NCBI RefSeq assembly: GCF_008831285.2
Contig: NC_045139.1
Coordinates: 20,690,412-20,754,411 of the forward strand
Direction of reading: 5' to 3'
Origin: Nymphaea colorata
Taxonomy: Eukaryota; Streptophyta; Magnoliopsida; Nymphaeales; Nymphaeaceae
Length of the DNA: 64,000 bases
Shown: piece by piece, positions 42,604 to 53,790 of the stretch
Numbering within the stretch: the stretch's first letter is position 1
Layout of the letters: every line of letters begins with the position of its first letter
The notes under the pieces: model-generated
Told to the model about the DNA's origin: nothing
Database searches by the model: none
What the model saw: only the letters and a program-made list of their open reading frames with translations
Position numbers and translations under genes: made by a program

Positions 42604-43500
42604 ACAGGAATAATGACTATGATACAGATATATATATCTGCATAACATGCCACCTACTAATGCTGATAATGCTAATGGTAATGTGACTTGGGTTGGAGAG
42701 GATGTGCATAAATTTATGATTAATTGTTCCCTCAGAGATAATTGTATGAATTTCATATACTATTATTTACATAGTTACTTCATCAAAGTGATCATATATT
42801 TCTCCATGTCAAGACCTAACAACCTTTTTTTATACTATTTTGCATTGATATATGATTATATATTCCTTCATTCGTACGTATATTCATTCATTGTCTAGAG
42901 TTCTATGTGTGAGTTTGGTCTTTCGAATTTTTTTTTGTTAGATGACAAACCGATGACCATATATATCATCAATATATGATAGCACAAAAGATGAGACATG
43001 GGATGAAGCTTGTTTGGGTAACAATAATATGTGTTTAGCAATGGTTTGCTAAGGTTGTTTTTACCAATGTTTTAATTCACTTGTTTATGGTACCCTCACC
43101 AAGAAGCATGCTGGGGATTGACTCGAGCTCTTGCCACTGCAAATTTGAGAGATGGTAAAAGCATAATTTATGTGTGAACATCCTTGGACAGTGAATCTAC
43201 ACAGAAGGATAATACATTGTAACATCGATGTGAGATCATAAACCTATCATTGATTTCCACAAAGCCAAAATTGCCCAATGCATTTAAAAGAAAATTTTTG
43301 GACACATGTGCAGGTAATTACTGTCTTCTATTCAAAATTGAATGATTCAATGCTACATACATTTGTTCATACTCATATTTCGTTATGTATTTTTTAAACA
43401 AGAGAAGTTTCACATTCCTAGCAAACATAAGTTGTTCATAAGCAAGTACATGATACAGTAATATGCACACCTCTTGAAATCATGGAGGTATGAACTAAGG
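42604..43500. other. CACTA interior, no domain recognised
   Basis: AT-rich sequence with TATATGAT words. The short plus frame 42647-42898 has no domain. It is the continuation of the CACTA element behind the hAT insertion. Confidence 0.5.
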
Positions 43501-43529
43501 CGAGTACACAAATGTTTTTAAACTTTTGA

Positions 43530-44355
43530 AGCTTGTAAAGCCCAACTTGTCAAGTAGAAGATTTCAAATGATCAGTTGGGATCTATGATAAACCATTTTG
43601 ATGAAGTGGGCCAAAAAGTATGCATTTCTTAAATTCACATCGAGTTAATTTGTATTAAAACTCTTAGTATGGTTAGACACAATATCATACATGATATATG
43701 GATTTACAATAAATTAATGAAAAAGAAATGGCCAAAACTGTGCACAATTGAAGTACCAATACACCATAGGTAGAAAAAGCATCGCATGATTTTAAGAAAA
43801 ATAAGGTATTTGTTATTATTTTAAGTTCATATTTTCAGTTGAATAAGATTTAACTATAAATATGTTGACTACTCAATTTGATATATTCCTTTGTATAGTA
43901 TGGAGAATATGAACTAAAACCTCCATGCACTAAAGTTTTTATTTCTATTCGAAGCAGCAAGCTACTTTAACCCTGAAACTGGCAACATTAAAGCAAGTAT
44001 TGTATACATTTATTTTTGACATGAGAGTACAAATGTTATTGTATACCAACCTTGTCTATATGTAATTTGTTAGGAAAAGATAGCTACTCTTCTAAAGGGA
44101 GCATCCGAGTCACCTAACAATGGTAACATGCTATCCCAAGTGATGGGGAAAAGATAGACTTAGTCTAGTACACAAAATGGGGATATTAGGCATGAAGCCA
44201 TCATAGTTTTCTAGTGCAAGTACAAGCAAGAGCCAACTTGAAGAAGAAAATGCAGCATTTACAAAACAAGTTAGTACTTTACCAAGCAAGCTAGTTGTGT
44301 TTGAGGATAAATGCATAGGATATAATGAACTCAAAACATGTGCTAAAGTATAGAT
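43530..44355 (+). pseudogene. Ptta/En-Spm plant transposase (Transposase_24) relic of the CACTA element
   Basis: The region 44076-44355 reads KIATLLKGASESPNNG, VMGKDRLSLVHKMGILGMKP, then SASTSKSQLEEENAAFTKQV. This resembles the family segment VLGKERPGRVRGLGFGPTPS followed by a coiled coil that ends such proteins. Upstream, 43540-43620 has DQLGSMINHFDEVGQK, perhaps the preceding part. In En/Spm-type elements this second gene gives the protein that binds the subterminal repeats. Stops occur in all frames. Confidence 0.6.
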
Positions 44356-44359
44356 CAAA

Positions 44360-44829
44360 TCATGGGTTCACTTTTGGGATCATTCAATTAAATCTTATAT
44401 GCAATATATGTTAAACTTTTCATACTACTTTTTGTAACATATTTTGCTTCTCTTATGTAGGCTTGCTAGCACCTCCACATTTTCACCATTGATATGTATA
44501 GGCCAATTTCGAAGACTTAGTTCTTGGACCTGTTTTTATGTATAGGATGTGATGTACAAGTATCATCTTAATATGAAATAAAGACTATGTACGTTGAAAA
44601 CTTTCTACTTATTTCAGTTTTCATAAACTTGATTAAGATACTTGTGACTGTTGCGTGCTATATGATATGTTATTGCTTAAGGAAACTTTTAAAGTTGAAG
44701 AGATTTTGTATTTTCATTTGTATCTTAATAGATAATATGTTATGCATTTTAATAATTGCAGGACTGTGTATTAACTATGTTTGTATTCTCATTATTGGGG
44801 ATGTATATAATATAAGTTAATATAAAAAA
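44360..44829. other. CACTA 3' non-coding part
   Basis: AT-rich. The frame 44587-44820 is hydrophobic with Ile/Cys/Leu-rich low-complexity sequence and has no family signature. Confidence 0.5.
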
Positions 44830-45297
44830 TATAACAAGTTTTCACCAACACAATAAACGTGTCAGTAAAACTAACATTTACTGACAAGGTAGCTAGATGT
44901 TCATATAGAGGAAGAACATTATTAATGTGCTTAACACATTAGTAAACAGTTGGTTTTACCGATGAGAACATGTCTATTGGTAAAATATAGTAATTTACTG
45001 ATGCATTTGCTTGTTGGTATTTCAAAAACATATGTTGACGATATAGGCCATGAGTAAAAATTAGAGACAATACTAATGATTAGGTGTGTCGGTAAAACTA
45101 GCAACATACAATGACAACCACTTGCATCAGTAAAAAATCGGCATTTACTAATGACCTTTCCTACTTGTCAATGAAACCTTCGGTGACACTATCTACATTG
45201 ATAGATTTCACAAAACATCAATAAAGTAGTTACTGACATTTTTTGTTGTTTTACTGACATTTTTCTTGTGTTAGTAAAACCCCTTTCATGTGTAGTG
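44830..45297. repeat. Right subterminal repeats and terminal inverted repeat of the CACTA element
   Basis: There are about a dozen GTCAGTAAAAC, TTTACTGACA and TTTACTGATG words. The last 60 bases carry TTTTACTGACATTTTTCTTG and ACCCCTTTCATGTGTAGTG. Confidence 0.88.
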
Positions 45298-45328
45298 GCT
45301 ATTGATTGTATTTTATGGTATTAGAGCC
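45298..45328 (+). other. LTR tail and primer-binding site of copia B
   Basis: GCTATTGATTGTATTTTA is followed by TGGTATTAGAGCC at 45316-45328, one base off the initiator tRNA-Met site of copia elements. The end of an LTR and a PBS directly behind the CACTA terminus show that the CACTA element jumped into the LTR of a copia element. Confidence 0.8.
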
Positions 45329-46911
45329 ACCAAGAGGCCCTGCTCTAGAACATAAATGGCTACTCGAGGATTGACGTCTTCTACTTCATCTGAATCACAC
45401 CAATCCGAAATGCATGCTTCACAAACCCTTTTGTAATCTCCCAAAGATTATGGCATTTTCTATTGATAATACTAAATGTGGATAATTATATGTTGTGGGA
45501 ATCACAATTCATACCCATTTTGATCCTATATGATCTAATAACCCCTGTCAATGGAAGTAACCCTCTCCTCCAAAGTTTAAGGAGATACCAATTGAAATTA
45601 CACTAAGTACAAATGGTAATTTCTTGTTAAAGTAAACCGAATACCTAAAGATTCGACTAAAAAATGAATACCCATAAGTGGAGGAATGATAATTTCTCAT
45701 TGCAGTAAAGTTCTTTCTTAAGCACCCAACATGTACTTATTAAGCACAGACCCAATGGCAATCTTGTTATTATCTTCGTTGTTAGGCTTTTTTATTATTA
45801 GTTTCCCCCCTATAAAACTTAAGCCATCTTCAAAAACTTGGGTTTCAAAATATACCTAGGACCATGTGAAAAAGTTTGGGTTTCAAATTGCTAGAATAAA
45901 TACTTCTTTATTCGTCTTTTCTAATGAGCATGTTAACATCTTTGTTCTTGTCTGTGTTGACAATATGATTGTTATGGGAAAAGGTGAATCAGAAATTGCA
46001 AGGCTTATTTCACATCTTGGGACGGAGTTTGTAGTTAAAGATATGGGGAAGCTATATTGCTTCCTTGGATAGATGAAAAGGCAATGAGCAATGGGTTGCT
46101 GTTAAGTCAAAGTAAAATGTATTACAGATTTTCTCCTAAAAAACAAAAATGGAAGGCATTCGAGTTGTTGCAACACCAATGACTACTTCAAATTTATCTG
46201 ACATTAGAACATGTCTCTATGATGCTACATTGTATCACAGTAGAGTCAAGGCATTGTAATATGTAACTTTGACAAGAACTGATAACAATTTCATTATCCA
46301 CAAGGTTTGTTAGTTTATATGCTCATGCAATGAGGATCACTAGGACATAGTTAAAAGGACTTTATGTATCTAAAGTTCACTAATTATGAAGGTTATGAAA
46401 TCAAGCCTCTCTAGATACGTGATTTGGAATGTTTACCGATGCTCATAGGTAGGCTATAGTAATAACAAGTGGTCAATTGATGGATACATCGCATTTCTCA
46501 GCCTAATTCTTGTTGCGTGAAGTTCACAAAAAAAAAAAAAAAAACATAGTATCACAATGTTGTCCAAAGGTTGAGGATAGAGGTCTATCTAATGCGGCAA
46601 TAGATGTAGTATGGATAAGATATCTCCTAATGAGCTTGATGTTGAAATGTCACATATACCCACTTTATGGTGTGACAGCATGAAGTTTCATGGTTGGCAT
46701 CTCATCCAGTATTTCACAATTGTACAAAGTATATGGAGATAGATCTACTCTTTGTAAGGGACAAACTGGCTAGAAAGCAATTTTGGATTTAACATATATC
46801 AACTAGGAATCAAATTGCTTATATCTTCACAAAGCCATTACCAAAAGATGGCTTTTATCAACTAAAGGCCAAGTTGTATGTTGTCATTGACCCTATGCAC
46901 ATGAGGGGGGA
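45329..46911 (+). pseudogene. gag-pol relic of copia B, internally deleted
   Basis: A short gag start (MATRGLTSSTSSES) is followed by AT-rich remnants. RT appears from about 45850: KKFGFQIARINTSLFVF, then CVDNMIVMGKGE with the catalytic YVDD changed to CVDN, and KDMGKLYCFLG. RNase H is at about 46430-46800, including AAIDVVWIR, LASHPVFHNCTKYM-like and FTKPLPKDGFYQLKAKL. Protease and integrase are missing, so an internal deletion removed most of pol. A purine run GAGGGGGGA at about 46904 precedes the LTR. Confidence 0.8.
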
Positions 46912-47230
46912 TGTGGGAAAGATCAAAGGAAATAATGATACATAAGATCATAGTGAAGTGAAAAATAAGGAAACTACCAAAAATGTGAATGCTCACAAAA
47001 TAAGAAAGAACGAAGTAGATATCGATAAGGCCAATGCAAGAGAGGAATCACAAGGTTCACGCACAGATTTAAGAAACAAATTGTGTGAACCTTTGAGTTG
47101 TAAATCAGTTAATTATTCTCTATACAAATAAAATTGCAACACCCATAGTGCTCTGATAAAATTCAAGGAGACATCAAGGAGAGAATATCATCTACAGAGT
47201 AAGAGTTCATTGACCGAGGACATAGGCAGT
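46912..47230 (+). repeat. 3' LTR of copia B (right end approximate)
   Basis: It begins TGTGGGAAAGATCAAAGG behind the polypurine run and aligns with the fragment 33509-33728. The end is not clear because the next element follows without an obvious duplication. Confidence 0.65.
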
Positions 47231-47596
47231 TTTGACAAACCTCATATATGAAAACAAAGGACCGCAATGAAGATAACGTGGTCTGATGATAGCTCACCTA
47301 CGTCCATGGAAAAAGGTTCTCTCTCACATAAAGAGGTCTCACTCGATGCCATTAAAATAGGTACAAGGAAGAGATATGCATTCCAACATTTTTTAGCATT
47401 ATCTCCTTATCAAAAGGAATACAATTGTCAAGATATGGATACAAAATTTCCATTATTATTGCTTGCCACTTGCCATGACACCTTTACTTCCACGATTATT
47501 GTTGCCACTTGCCATAACACCTTACAACTATTATTGTTCTTAACTTTGTTAGCTTTCTCCTTCTCGGTAGTTTCCTTCGGAGCCGTATCCTTAACA
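47230..47596 (-). repeat. 3' LTR of copia C (candidate)
   Basis: On the minus strand it starts TGTTAAGGATACGG directly behind the PPT. It contains two GGTGT(T/C)ATGGCAAGTGGCAA copies in tandem (about 47453-47535). The plus frame 47267-47605 over this region has no domain. Confidence 0.55.
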
Positions 47597-47639
47597 CCCC
47601 CCTAAAATGTGGCGTTGCCATTTGCCAAAGCCCAAGTTT

Positions 47640-50600
47640 GGTTCATAGCCTTTTAAAGTCTATGTGTGATAGAGCTTTAGTAAAAATATCCACTAGTTGC
47701 TCCTTGAATGAGGTATATTTTGTAACAAGCTGACCAAGAGTGACCTTTTCGCACACAAAATGTTAGTTAATTTCTAACTGCTTTATTTTTTAGTGGAGCG
47801 CGGGTTTAATTGACACATAGAGGTCAAAGAGATCATCACATAGGAGTGTGGGTTGCCACTATGTATAACCCAATGTCACGGATAATATGAGAGATCCAAG
47901 TCAATTCAACTATGATGGAAGTGAGGGCTCTATACTCAGCCTTGGAGTTTGCGCAAACAACTGCAGGCTGCTTCTGGGCACACCACAAAATGTTGACCCT
48001 AAAAAGGTACAATATCCTGTGGTCGAGCATGGGTGTCCAGACACCCAGCCCAATCAGCATTAAAAAAAAAAAGTCTAATGATGACTTGGAAAGAATGCGA
48101 AGCCCATCATCTATGGTGGCATGTATATACCTTAAAATCCATTTACCATCTGAAAATGCATTAGTGTAGGAGCTGAGATAAATTAATAGGCATAATGGAG
48201 AAAGCAAGATCTGATCTAGTGAGAGTGAAGTATTGCAGACCTTCAAGGCTTCAACTAAACTACCGTAGAAAGAAGGGTCTATAAATGGTGTTGTAAGATC
48301 TTCAGTTAGCCTTAGATTAGAGACCATCGGAGTGAATACTGATCGACATGAAGCCATTTGAGCCTTCTCAAGTAGAGCAACTGCATGTGGTGCTAGTTGA
48401 GAAATAGATCACTAGAAAACGATGCACCCTAATACCCAGGAAATAGTGTAGATACCCCATATCTTTCATGGCAAACACAACACTAACCTTAGTGATGAAT
48501 GTTTTGAGAAATAAAGTCTTGCTTCTAGATAATATAATATTATCCATGTAAAGGAGGAGGGTTGTTTCCTTGGTAACATGGCAGATGAATAGAGAATGAT
48601 CTGCAGCACTGGAGAAAATTCCCATCGAAAGGAGAAAGATCCCAAACTTATCGTGCCAGGCATGTGGAGCCTGTTTTAGGCCATAAAGAGCATGTTTAAG
48701 CCAACACACAATTGGGCATTTTGTATCTTCAAACCCAGCTGGTTGCTCAATATAGTTCCTTACTGATCTTCCCATGCATGAAGGCATTCTTCACATCAAG
48801 CTAAGGAATGTCCCAATGGTGCCTAACAGCCACAACAAGCACTATACAGATGTGGCTGCCCTAACAACAAGAGAGAATCTTTCCAAATAAACGATGCCTG
48901 TAATTTGATGAAACCCCTTAGCGACTAAACGAGCTTTTAATTTTTCTAGGGTCACATCACTTTTGAGTTTAGTCTTAAAGACCTATTTAGTGCCAAGGAC
49001 ATGCATGTATGTCTGAGCACCATGGCACTAAATCCCATATGTCATTGGCATGTAGAGCCTTCATCTCATCCATCATGACTGCAAAACACCCAGGGTGTTG
49101 GAGGGCCTCCTTAACATTTTTTGCTTCCAGATGGACAACTTCAGCAAGAAAATATTTAGAGTTCAACTTGACTATCCTAGATTGTGATATGGTTACCATA
49201 GCGTGAACTGAATGAGAACAAGAAGAAGCTGGTTCAAATCGGTGGTGTTGAGGTGATCGTGATAAGACATCTCAGACATTGGTGATGGAAGCATCTCTAG
49301 CACTGGTGGTTCCTCGGTTGAAGGCAACAATGCATGGCCACTTTCTTGAGACACCACATCAGGCACCATGGTGTTACCATTACTTGATTGATCATTTCCA
49401 AGAGTTGGACCTCAACGTTAGGCATAATATAGTAACGGTTGGTGACATTCAGTGAGAACATTGCCCTTGGGCAGAGTGTCTCTTGGTTTATTATATCATT
49501 TAAAATGAAGTATGCTTAGAACTTTGGTTACAATCATCATATAATGCCCCTGGTTGGCGATAAGGAAAAATGCTTTCATCAAATACCACATGTCGGAATA
49601 TAAAAGCCTGACTACTAGGAGGGTAAAGGCAATGATGACTTTTATGACGGCGGCTATACCCAAGGAATGTGCAAGGTAGTGACTTGGGTTCAAATTTATT
49701 TTTTGCATAGTCCTTAAGATATGAGAAGCATCTGCAGCCAAAAGTTCATAGTGATAGATAATCCAGTTAACTTTGATATAATTTTCTCAAGCAGAGCGAT
49801 CATATCAATAGTTAGTGATGGCAACATGTTAATTAGCCAAACAGATGTAGCAAATGCCTGTACCCAATAATGCTTTGGAATGTTGGCATGAAACTTAAGT
49901 GTTAAACCCAATTCAATAATAGACCGATGCTTATGCTCAATAAGGCCATTTGCTGTTGCGTCTTGGGGCACACATTAAATTGTTAAATACCATTTTCAGC
50001 AAGATAGGTGCCAAGATCACTATTGCTAAACTCCCCTCCTTCATCATTTTGTGATAACTTAGTAGGAAATTGAAATTGATTTTGTACCATTTTGTTAAAT
50101 AATTTGAAAAGATGGCTCAACTCAGATTTATGCTTCAGTGGATAGAACCAAAAGAACCTAGTGCATTCATCAACCATCACAGCATAAAATTTAAATTTCT
50201 GAAGAGGCACAACTAGAGTTGGCCCCCATAAATCACAATGAACTTTATTGACGGTTCTTGACATCGTACTAGAACAAGTAAAAATAGTAAGCGACTGATC
50301 TTGCCCATCTGACAACTAACACAAGCCTGCATATTATTTTTTGGAAATATTAGAAATCGTCTTTTCTTTAGATAGAAAATCAACTACTTGATCATGTGGA
50401 TGACCAAGTCTTTCATGCCAAACTTCATGGGGTATCGACTTGAACTTATTTGAGAAGAAAATTTACTAAGGAGAGGTCACCCGATCTAGTACTTGTTGCC
50501 ACTATTCTCTGTCGTGCCTTGTTCTTAATCACAAAGCCTTGAGTATCAAATTCAAAGACAAAAGGCATATTAGATGTCCAATTGCTAACCGAAATAAGCT

Positions 50601-51200
50601 TTTTCTTTATTTCATAGACCACTAACACATTATTTAATTTAATGTACACTTTGCCAGATTTCATAGTAGCTGATCCAATGTGGGAAATGTTTAACCTGTC
50701 ACCATTTCCTACCATTATCTTTCTGGACCATTACAAGGGGAAGTATGTTAAAGGTTACCTGATACATAGGTGACATGTGACTAAGCGCTGGTATCGAAAT
50801 ACCAAGCTTCATCTTGAAGTTACGAGATCTATACAACTAGAAACTTTGGAGTTTCATCTGCCTGATATGCTTGGTTGAATATGCCAACACTTGATTGCAT
50901 TGTGGGTGAGAAGCCCATGGATCAGACACAATTTTCTAATGCTTGTTGCCTTGACCATTATTTTATATTTTAATTTTGTGTGCTAGACTACCTTGATTTT
51001 GGTTACCTCTGCTCCTTGACTAACCAGCTGGTGTAAACCCTCGTCCGTGAGAGTTAATCTACTTCCTATTAATGTATTTTTTATTCTTTTGGTACCATCT
51101 TGCTTGTTGAGCAGCAAAGGCCACATGCTGATTTGCTCCTCCTTCAGAGCTGTGAAATTGCTACATGGTTGCATGACCTTGTATATTCGACCCCACATCA
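47640..51200 (-). pseudogene. gag-pol relic of copia C
   Basis: Minus-strand pieces in order: 50446-50715 protease-adjacent MVGNGDRLNISHIGSA and IKKKLISVSN; 49983-50315 integrase with VHCDLWGP and LSQNDEGGEFSN; 49714-49971 integrase end with NGLIEHKHRS; 48987-49199 start of RT (EAKNVKEALQHPGCFAVMMD); 48368-48787 RT with LKHALYGLKQAPHAWHDKFG and the catalytic box as YMDN; 47836-48357 RNase H with YIHATIDDGL and SKAEYRALTS; tail EQLVDIFTKAL near 47680. Frameshifts and stops divide it. The integrase acidic triad is recognisable. Confidence 0.85.
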
Positions 51201-51489
51201 AAAATTGATGGTGCCGATGGCTTGAGCACGGTGGTGACAGGCCTCATAACCTGATCCAAGTCCACTCCCTAACCAGAACATTTTGTTCCTATTGGTAAGT
51301 GGTTTTCCAATGGCACTTAGTTCATCCCATATATATTTGAAACTAATAATATATTCTTGCATGGACTTTTTTTTTTCCTAGTCAACAAAAACTCTTGTTC
51401 TTGGGTAGCTTGAGCAAAAGTTGTTGTCAGTAAGTTCAGACGTATGCAGCAGTTTGCAAGCCAACAAATAAACTACTTTTCAGAGAGTG

Positions 51490-53790
51490 TACCTATTACC
51501 TAACCATGCATAAGGCTGTCAGATCTCTTCCATGCTTCAAGGTTGGATTTGAAATGGAGACATTTCTTCCCTCGGCATTCTTCTGGTGATATGGTGGCGA
51601 GAGGCTTCAAGTATAAAGTTAGCCAGATGTTAATCAGAATACCAAAGGGGCCCAGAAATATGAGCAGTGGGGGATTGGTGATGTTTGCTGATGATGTTGC
51701 GGTTTTCAGTTGTGCTACAAAGAATTCATTCAGAGGTTTGAAAAGCTTTATGGAAGAGATAAAGACGAAGACTGGCCTTAGAGTTAATAAGTCCAAGTCA
51801 AATGTGATTCTGATCAATGTAGTTATGGACAAGCTAACATGTTAGCAGGGGAGCTCGGGTGGAAAGTAGGGAATTTTCCTGTTCCATATCTAGGGTTGCC
51901 TGTGTTTGCAAACAGACTGGGGGAATCAATTTGCAGGGAGGTGGTTTAAAAGTTTGACAGGAAATTAGCATCTTGGAAGGCCAATCTCTTGTCTTATAGT
52001 GGAAGGGTTTGTTTGATTAAACACAATCTAGCCTCTTTGATAGTATATTCAATATTTTTGTTTCATTTTCCAAAACAAATTCTGAATCAGCTGGAGAGCA
52101 GCATGAATAGGTTTTTTATGGGCTGAGGATGCTAGAAGGGGTAAGAAGTGGCATCTGATTGGATGGGCGGCATTAAGCAGACCTAAAAGGAAAGGGGTAG
52201 GATTCCAGCATCTTGAAGAATGGAATATGGCACTGCTGGCTAGCAGGATTTGTAGACTAGTAAACGGTAAACCTCTAACATGGACGTGACGAAGTATCAG
52301 ATATTTAGCTGGAGGATAAAGCTTATGGACTAAAAAAAAAAAAAAGAAACCTTGGAAGGGATCATGGACGTGGAAAAGTTTAGGGTTGGCATGGAGGAAT
52401 ATTGAAAACAAAGTAATATGGAAAGCTGGAAATGGTAAAGACATAAAATTTTGGGTGGATAAGTGACACAGGAAAATATTTTGGCGCTTAAGGGGAGAAC
52501 AGTATAGCCAAGTCGTGGGGGACTTGGACATACCGTTGTTGCAGGCATAATCGAGTGTATGGGAGGTAGGGAAGCTGGGTGTTCTGGTTGCACAACTTGA
52601 CGCTTCAGGATACAAGTGATCAACTACTGTGGTTAGATAAGGAAGTAAAGCACTACAAAGCTAGCAAGATTTGGCAATCAATCAGGAAGAAAGGGGTAGT
52701 TGAGCATTGGAGGGATAGTTTGTGGACAGGTACCATCCAATTCGTGTACTTAGCCTGTGAGCTGTGGTTGCCAATGCTGGATAGAACAAAGAAATTGGGT
52801 GTAAGTTTAGCTAATAAATCTAGCCTATGCTCTAGAGAAGATATTAATGTCACACGTCTGTTCCTTCAATGTGAGGTGGTGAAGGGCATTTATAGTATGG
52901 TGGAAAGACGATTTGAGAGAAGGAAAAGTCCACGGTTAGGAGTAAAGGAAGAGTTTCAAGCCTAGATTAAAGTGAAAGTCAACCATGAGTGGTTGAGGAA
53001 GTGTTGGGTGATTTCTTTCAATTGGTGGTATGGAGGACATGAGGGATTAGGAATAGAATAATTCATGACTGCTCAGAGGTGAATATGTGTAGGAAAGGCA
53101 TGGAAGCTTGCTTGTGGAAATGTTGTAAGGAAGCTTATCTAGCCATTAAATGGGGATAAGGGAAGGAGGAGGTTGTGAAGATTTGGATGGCCACTGGTCT
53201 AATTTGTTCCATTGATCAAGATAGCTTCTGTAAGGAGCCTTGCCTTTATATTGTTGTGGTCAGATGCAGGAACATAATTCAGATCCATGGAGTTCTGGAC
53301 GGGAGTCAGTATGGAAGAAAGATGAGCAAAATTGAGAGAGCAGAGGAAGGAGGAGACACTGCTGAATGGAGATTGCTTCAGTGGAGTGTTTCTCTGATGG
53401 GTGCTAAGGAGTAGGCATTAAGAATTCGATCCAATAATAAGTAATGGCTTCGATGATTGAAGCTGCTGATTGAAGGTCATAGGAGATGGCTGAACAGGTG
53501 GATAGATTTGGAGAAGAGGAAGAATGGTTGGCGGATTGATAATAAAGAGGTTACAATAGAAGTGGGAATGATTATTGTGCAATGCAGAGAAACTGATAAT
53601 ATGTATGAATTTGGCTGAGGTTAGGCAACAGAGGCAAGTATTGCTTATTCCTTTTTTATCAAAGGGGACCCTGTACAGTTTCCCTGAGTTTTAGTCTACT
53701 GTATGATGCTAAGCATCTTGTTTCTTCAATTTTCTTTTTTTGTTAAATTCTTTTGTGTAGCTAATTCCTTCTGAATAAAGGAAGGGAGCC
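51490..53790 (+). mobile_element. Plant LINE (non-LTR retrotransposon) relic, 5' truncated
   Basis: Frame 51543-51845 contains the RT catalytic box FADD in VMFADDVAVFSCATK, then GLRVNKSKSNVI. Downstream, with frame changes, are FPVPYLGLPVFANRLG, SWKANLLSYSGRVCLIKHNL, MNRFFMG, GWAALSRPKRKGVGFQHLEE and WNMALLASRICRLVNG. The zf-RVT-like part (52640-52965) has KIWQSIRKKGVVEHWRDSLW and a CSREDINVTRLFLQCEVV end. This is the usual order of plant L1-type LINE ORF2 C-terminal halves. The endonuclease and most of RT are absent, typical of 5' truncation. The 3' border is approximate; no clean poly(A) was found. Confidence 0.85.

Larger units (their letters stand above)
33729..45297 (+). mobile_element. 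CACTA (En/Spm) DNA transposon, decayed, about 11.6 kb
   Basis: The right terminus is certain: CATGTGTAGTG (ending 45297) is the inverse of CACTACACATG, preceded by many (A)TGTCAGTAAAAC words. The left terminus is degenerate. A start at 33729 gives the 3-bp duplication GCT (33726-33728 and 45298-45300) and puts ATG and TACTA at the same spacing as in the right terminus, but the first bases read CCCATA. Both ends have dense TACTGACA/TGTCAGTA subterminal repeats. Inside are TNP2, DUF4216 and Ptta-type relics, all plus strand, and a nested hAT element. Confidence 0.85.
47230..51480 (-). mobile_element. Decayed Ty1/copia element C, minus strand
   Basis: Minus-strand copia domains run in order from about 51200 (gag/protease) to 47640 (RNase H). 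A PPT, read on the minus strand as TTTTAGGGGGG, at 47597-47607 is followed by TGTTAAGGATACGGCTCC, the start of the 3' LTR at 47596 going down to about 47230. The 5' LTR was not recognised; the junction with the LINE relic at about 51480 may have removed it. Confidence 0.75.

Noticed and set aside
47267-47605. 112-codon plus-strand protein
   Set aside because: It overlaps the minus-strand LTR of copia C and contains its tandem repeat; no domain.
52049-52623. 188-codon and 97-codon minus-strand frames
   Set aside because: They are antisense to the LINE RT C-terminal region, which has recognisable sense-strand motifs.
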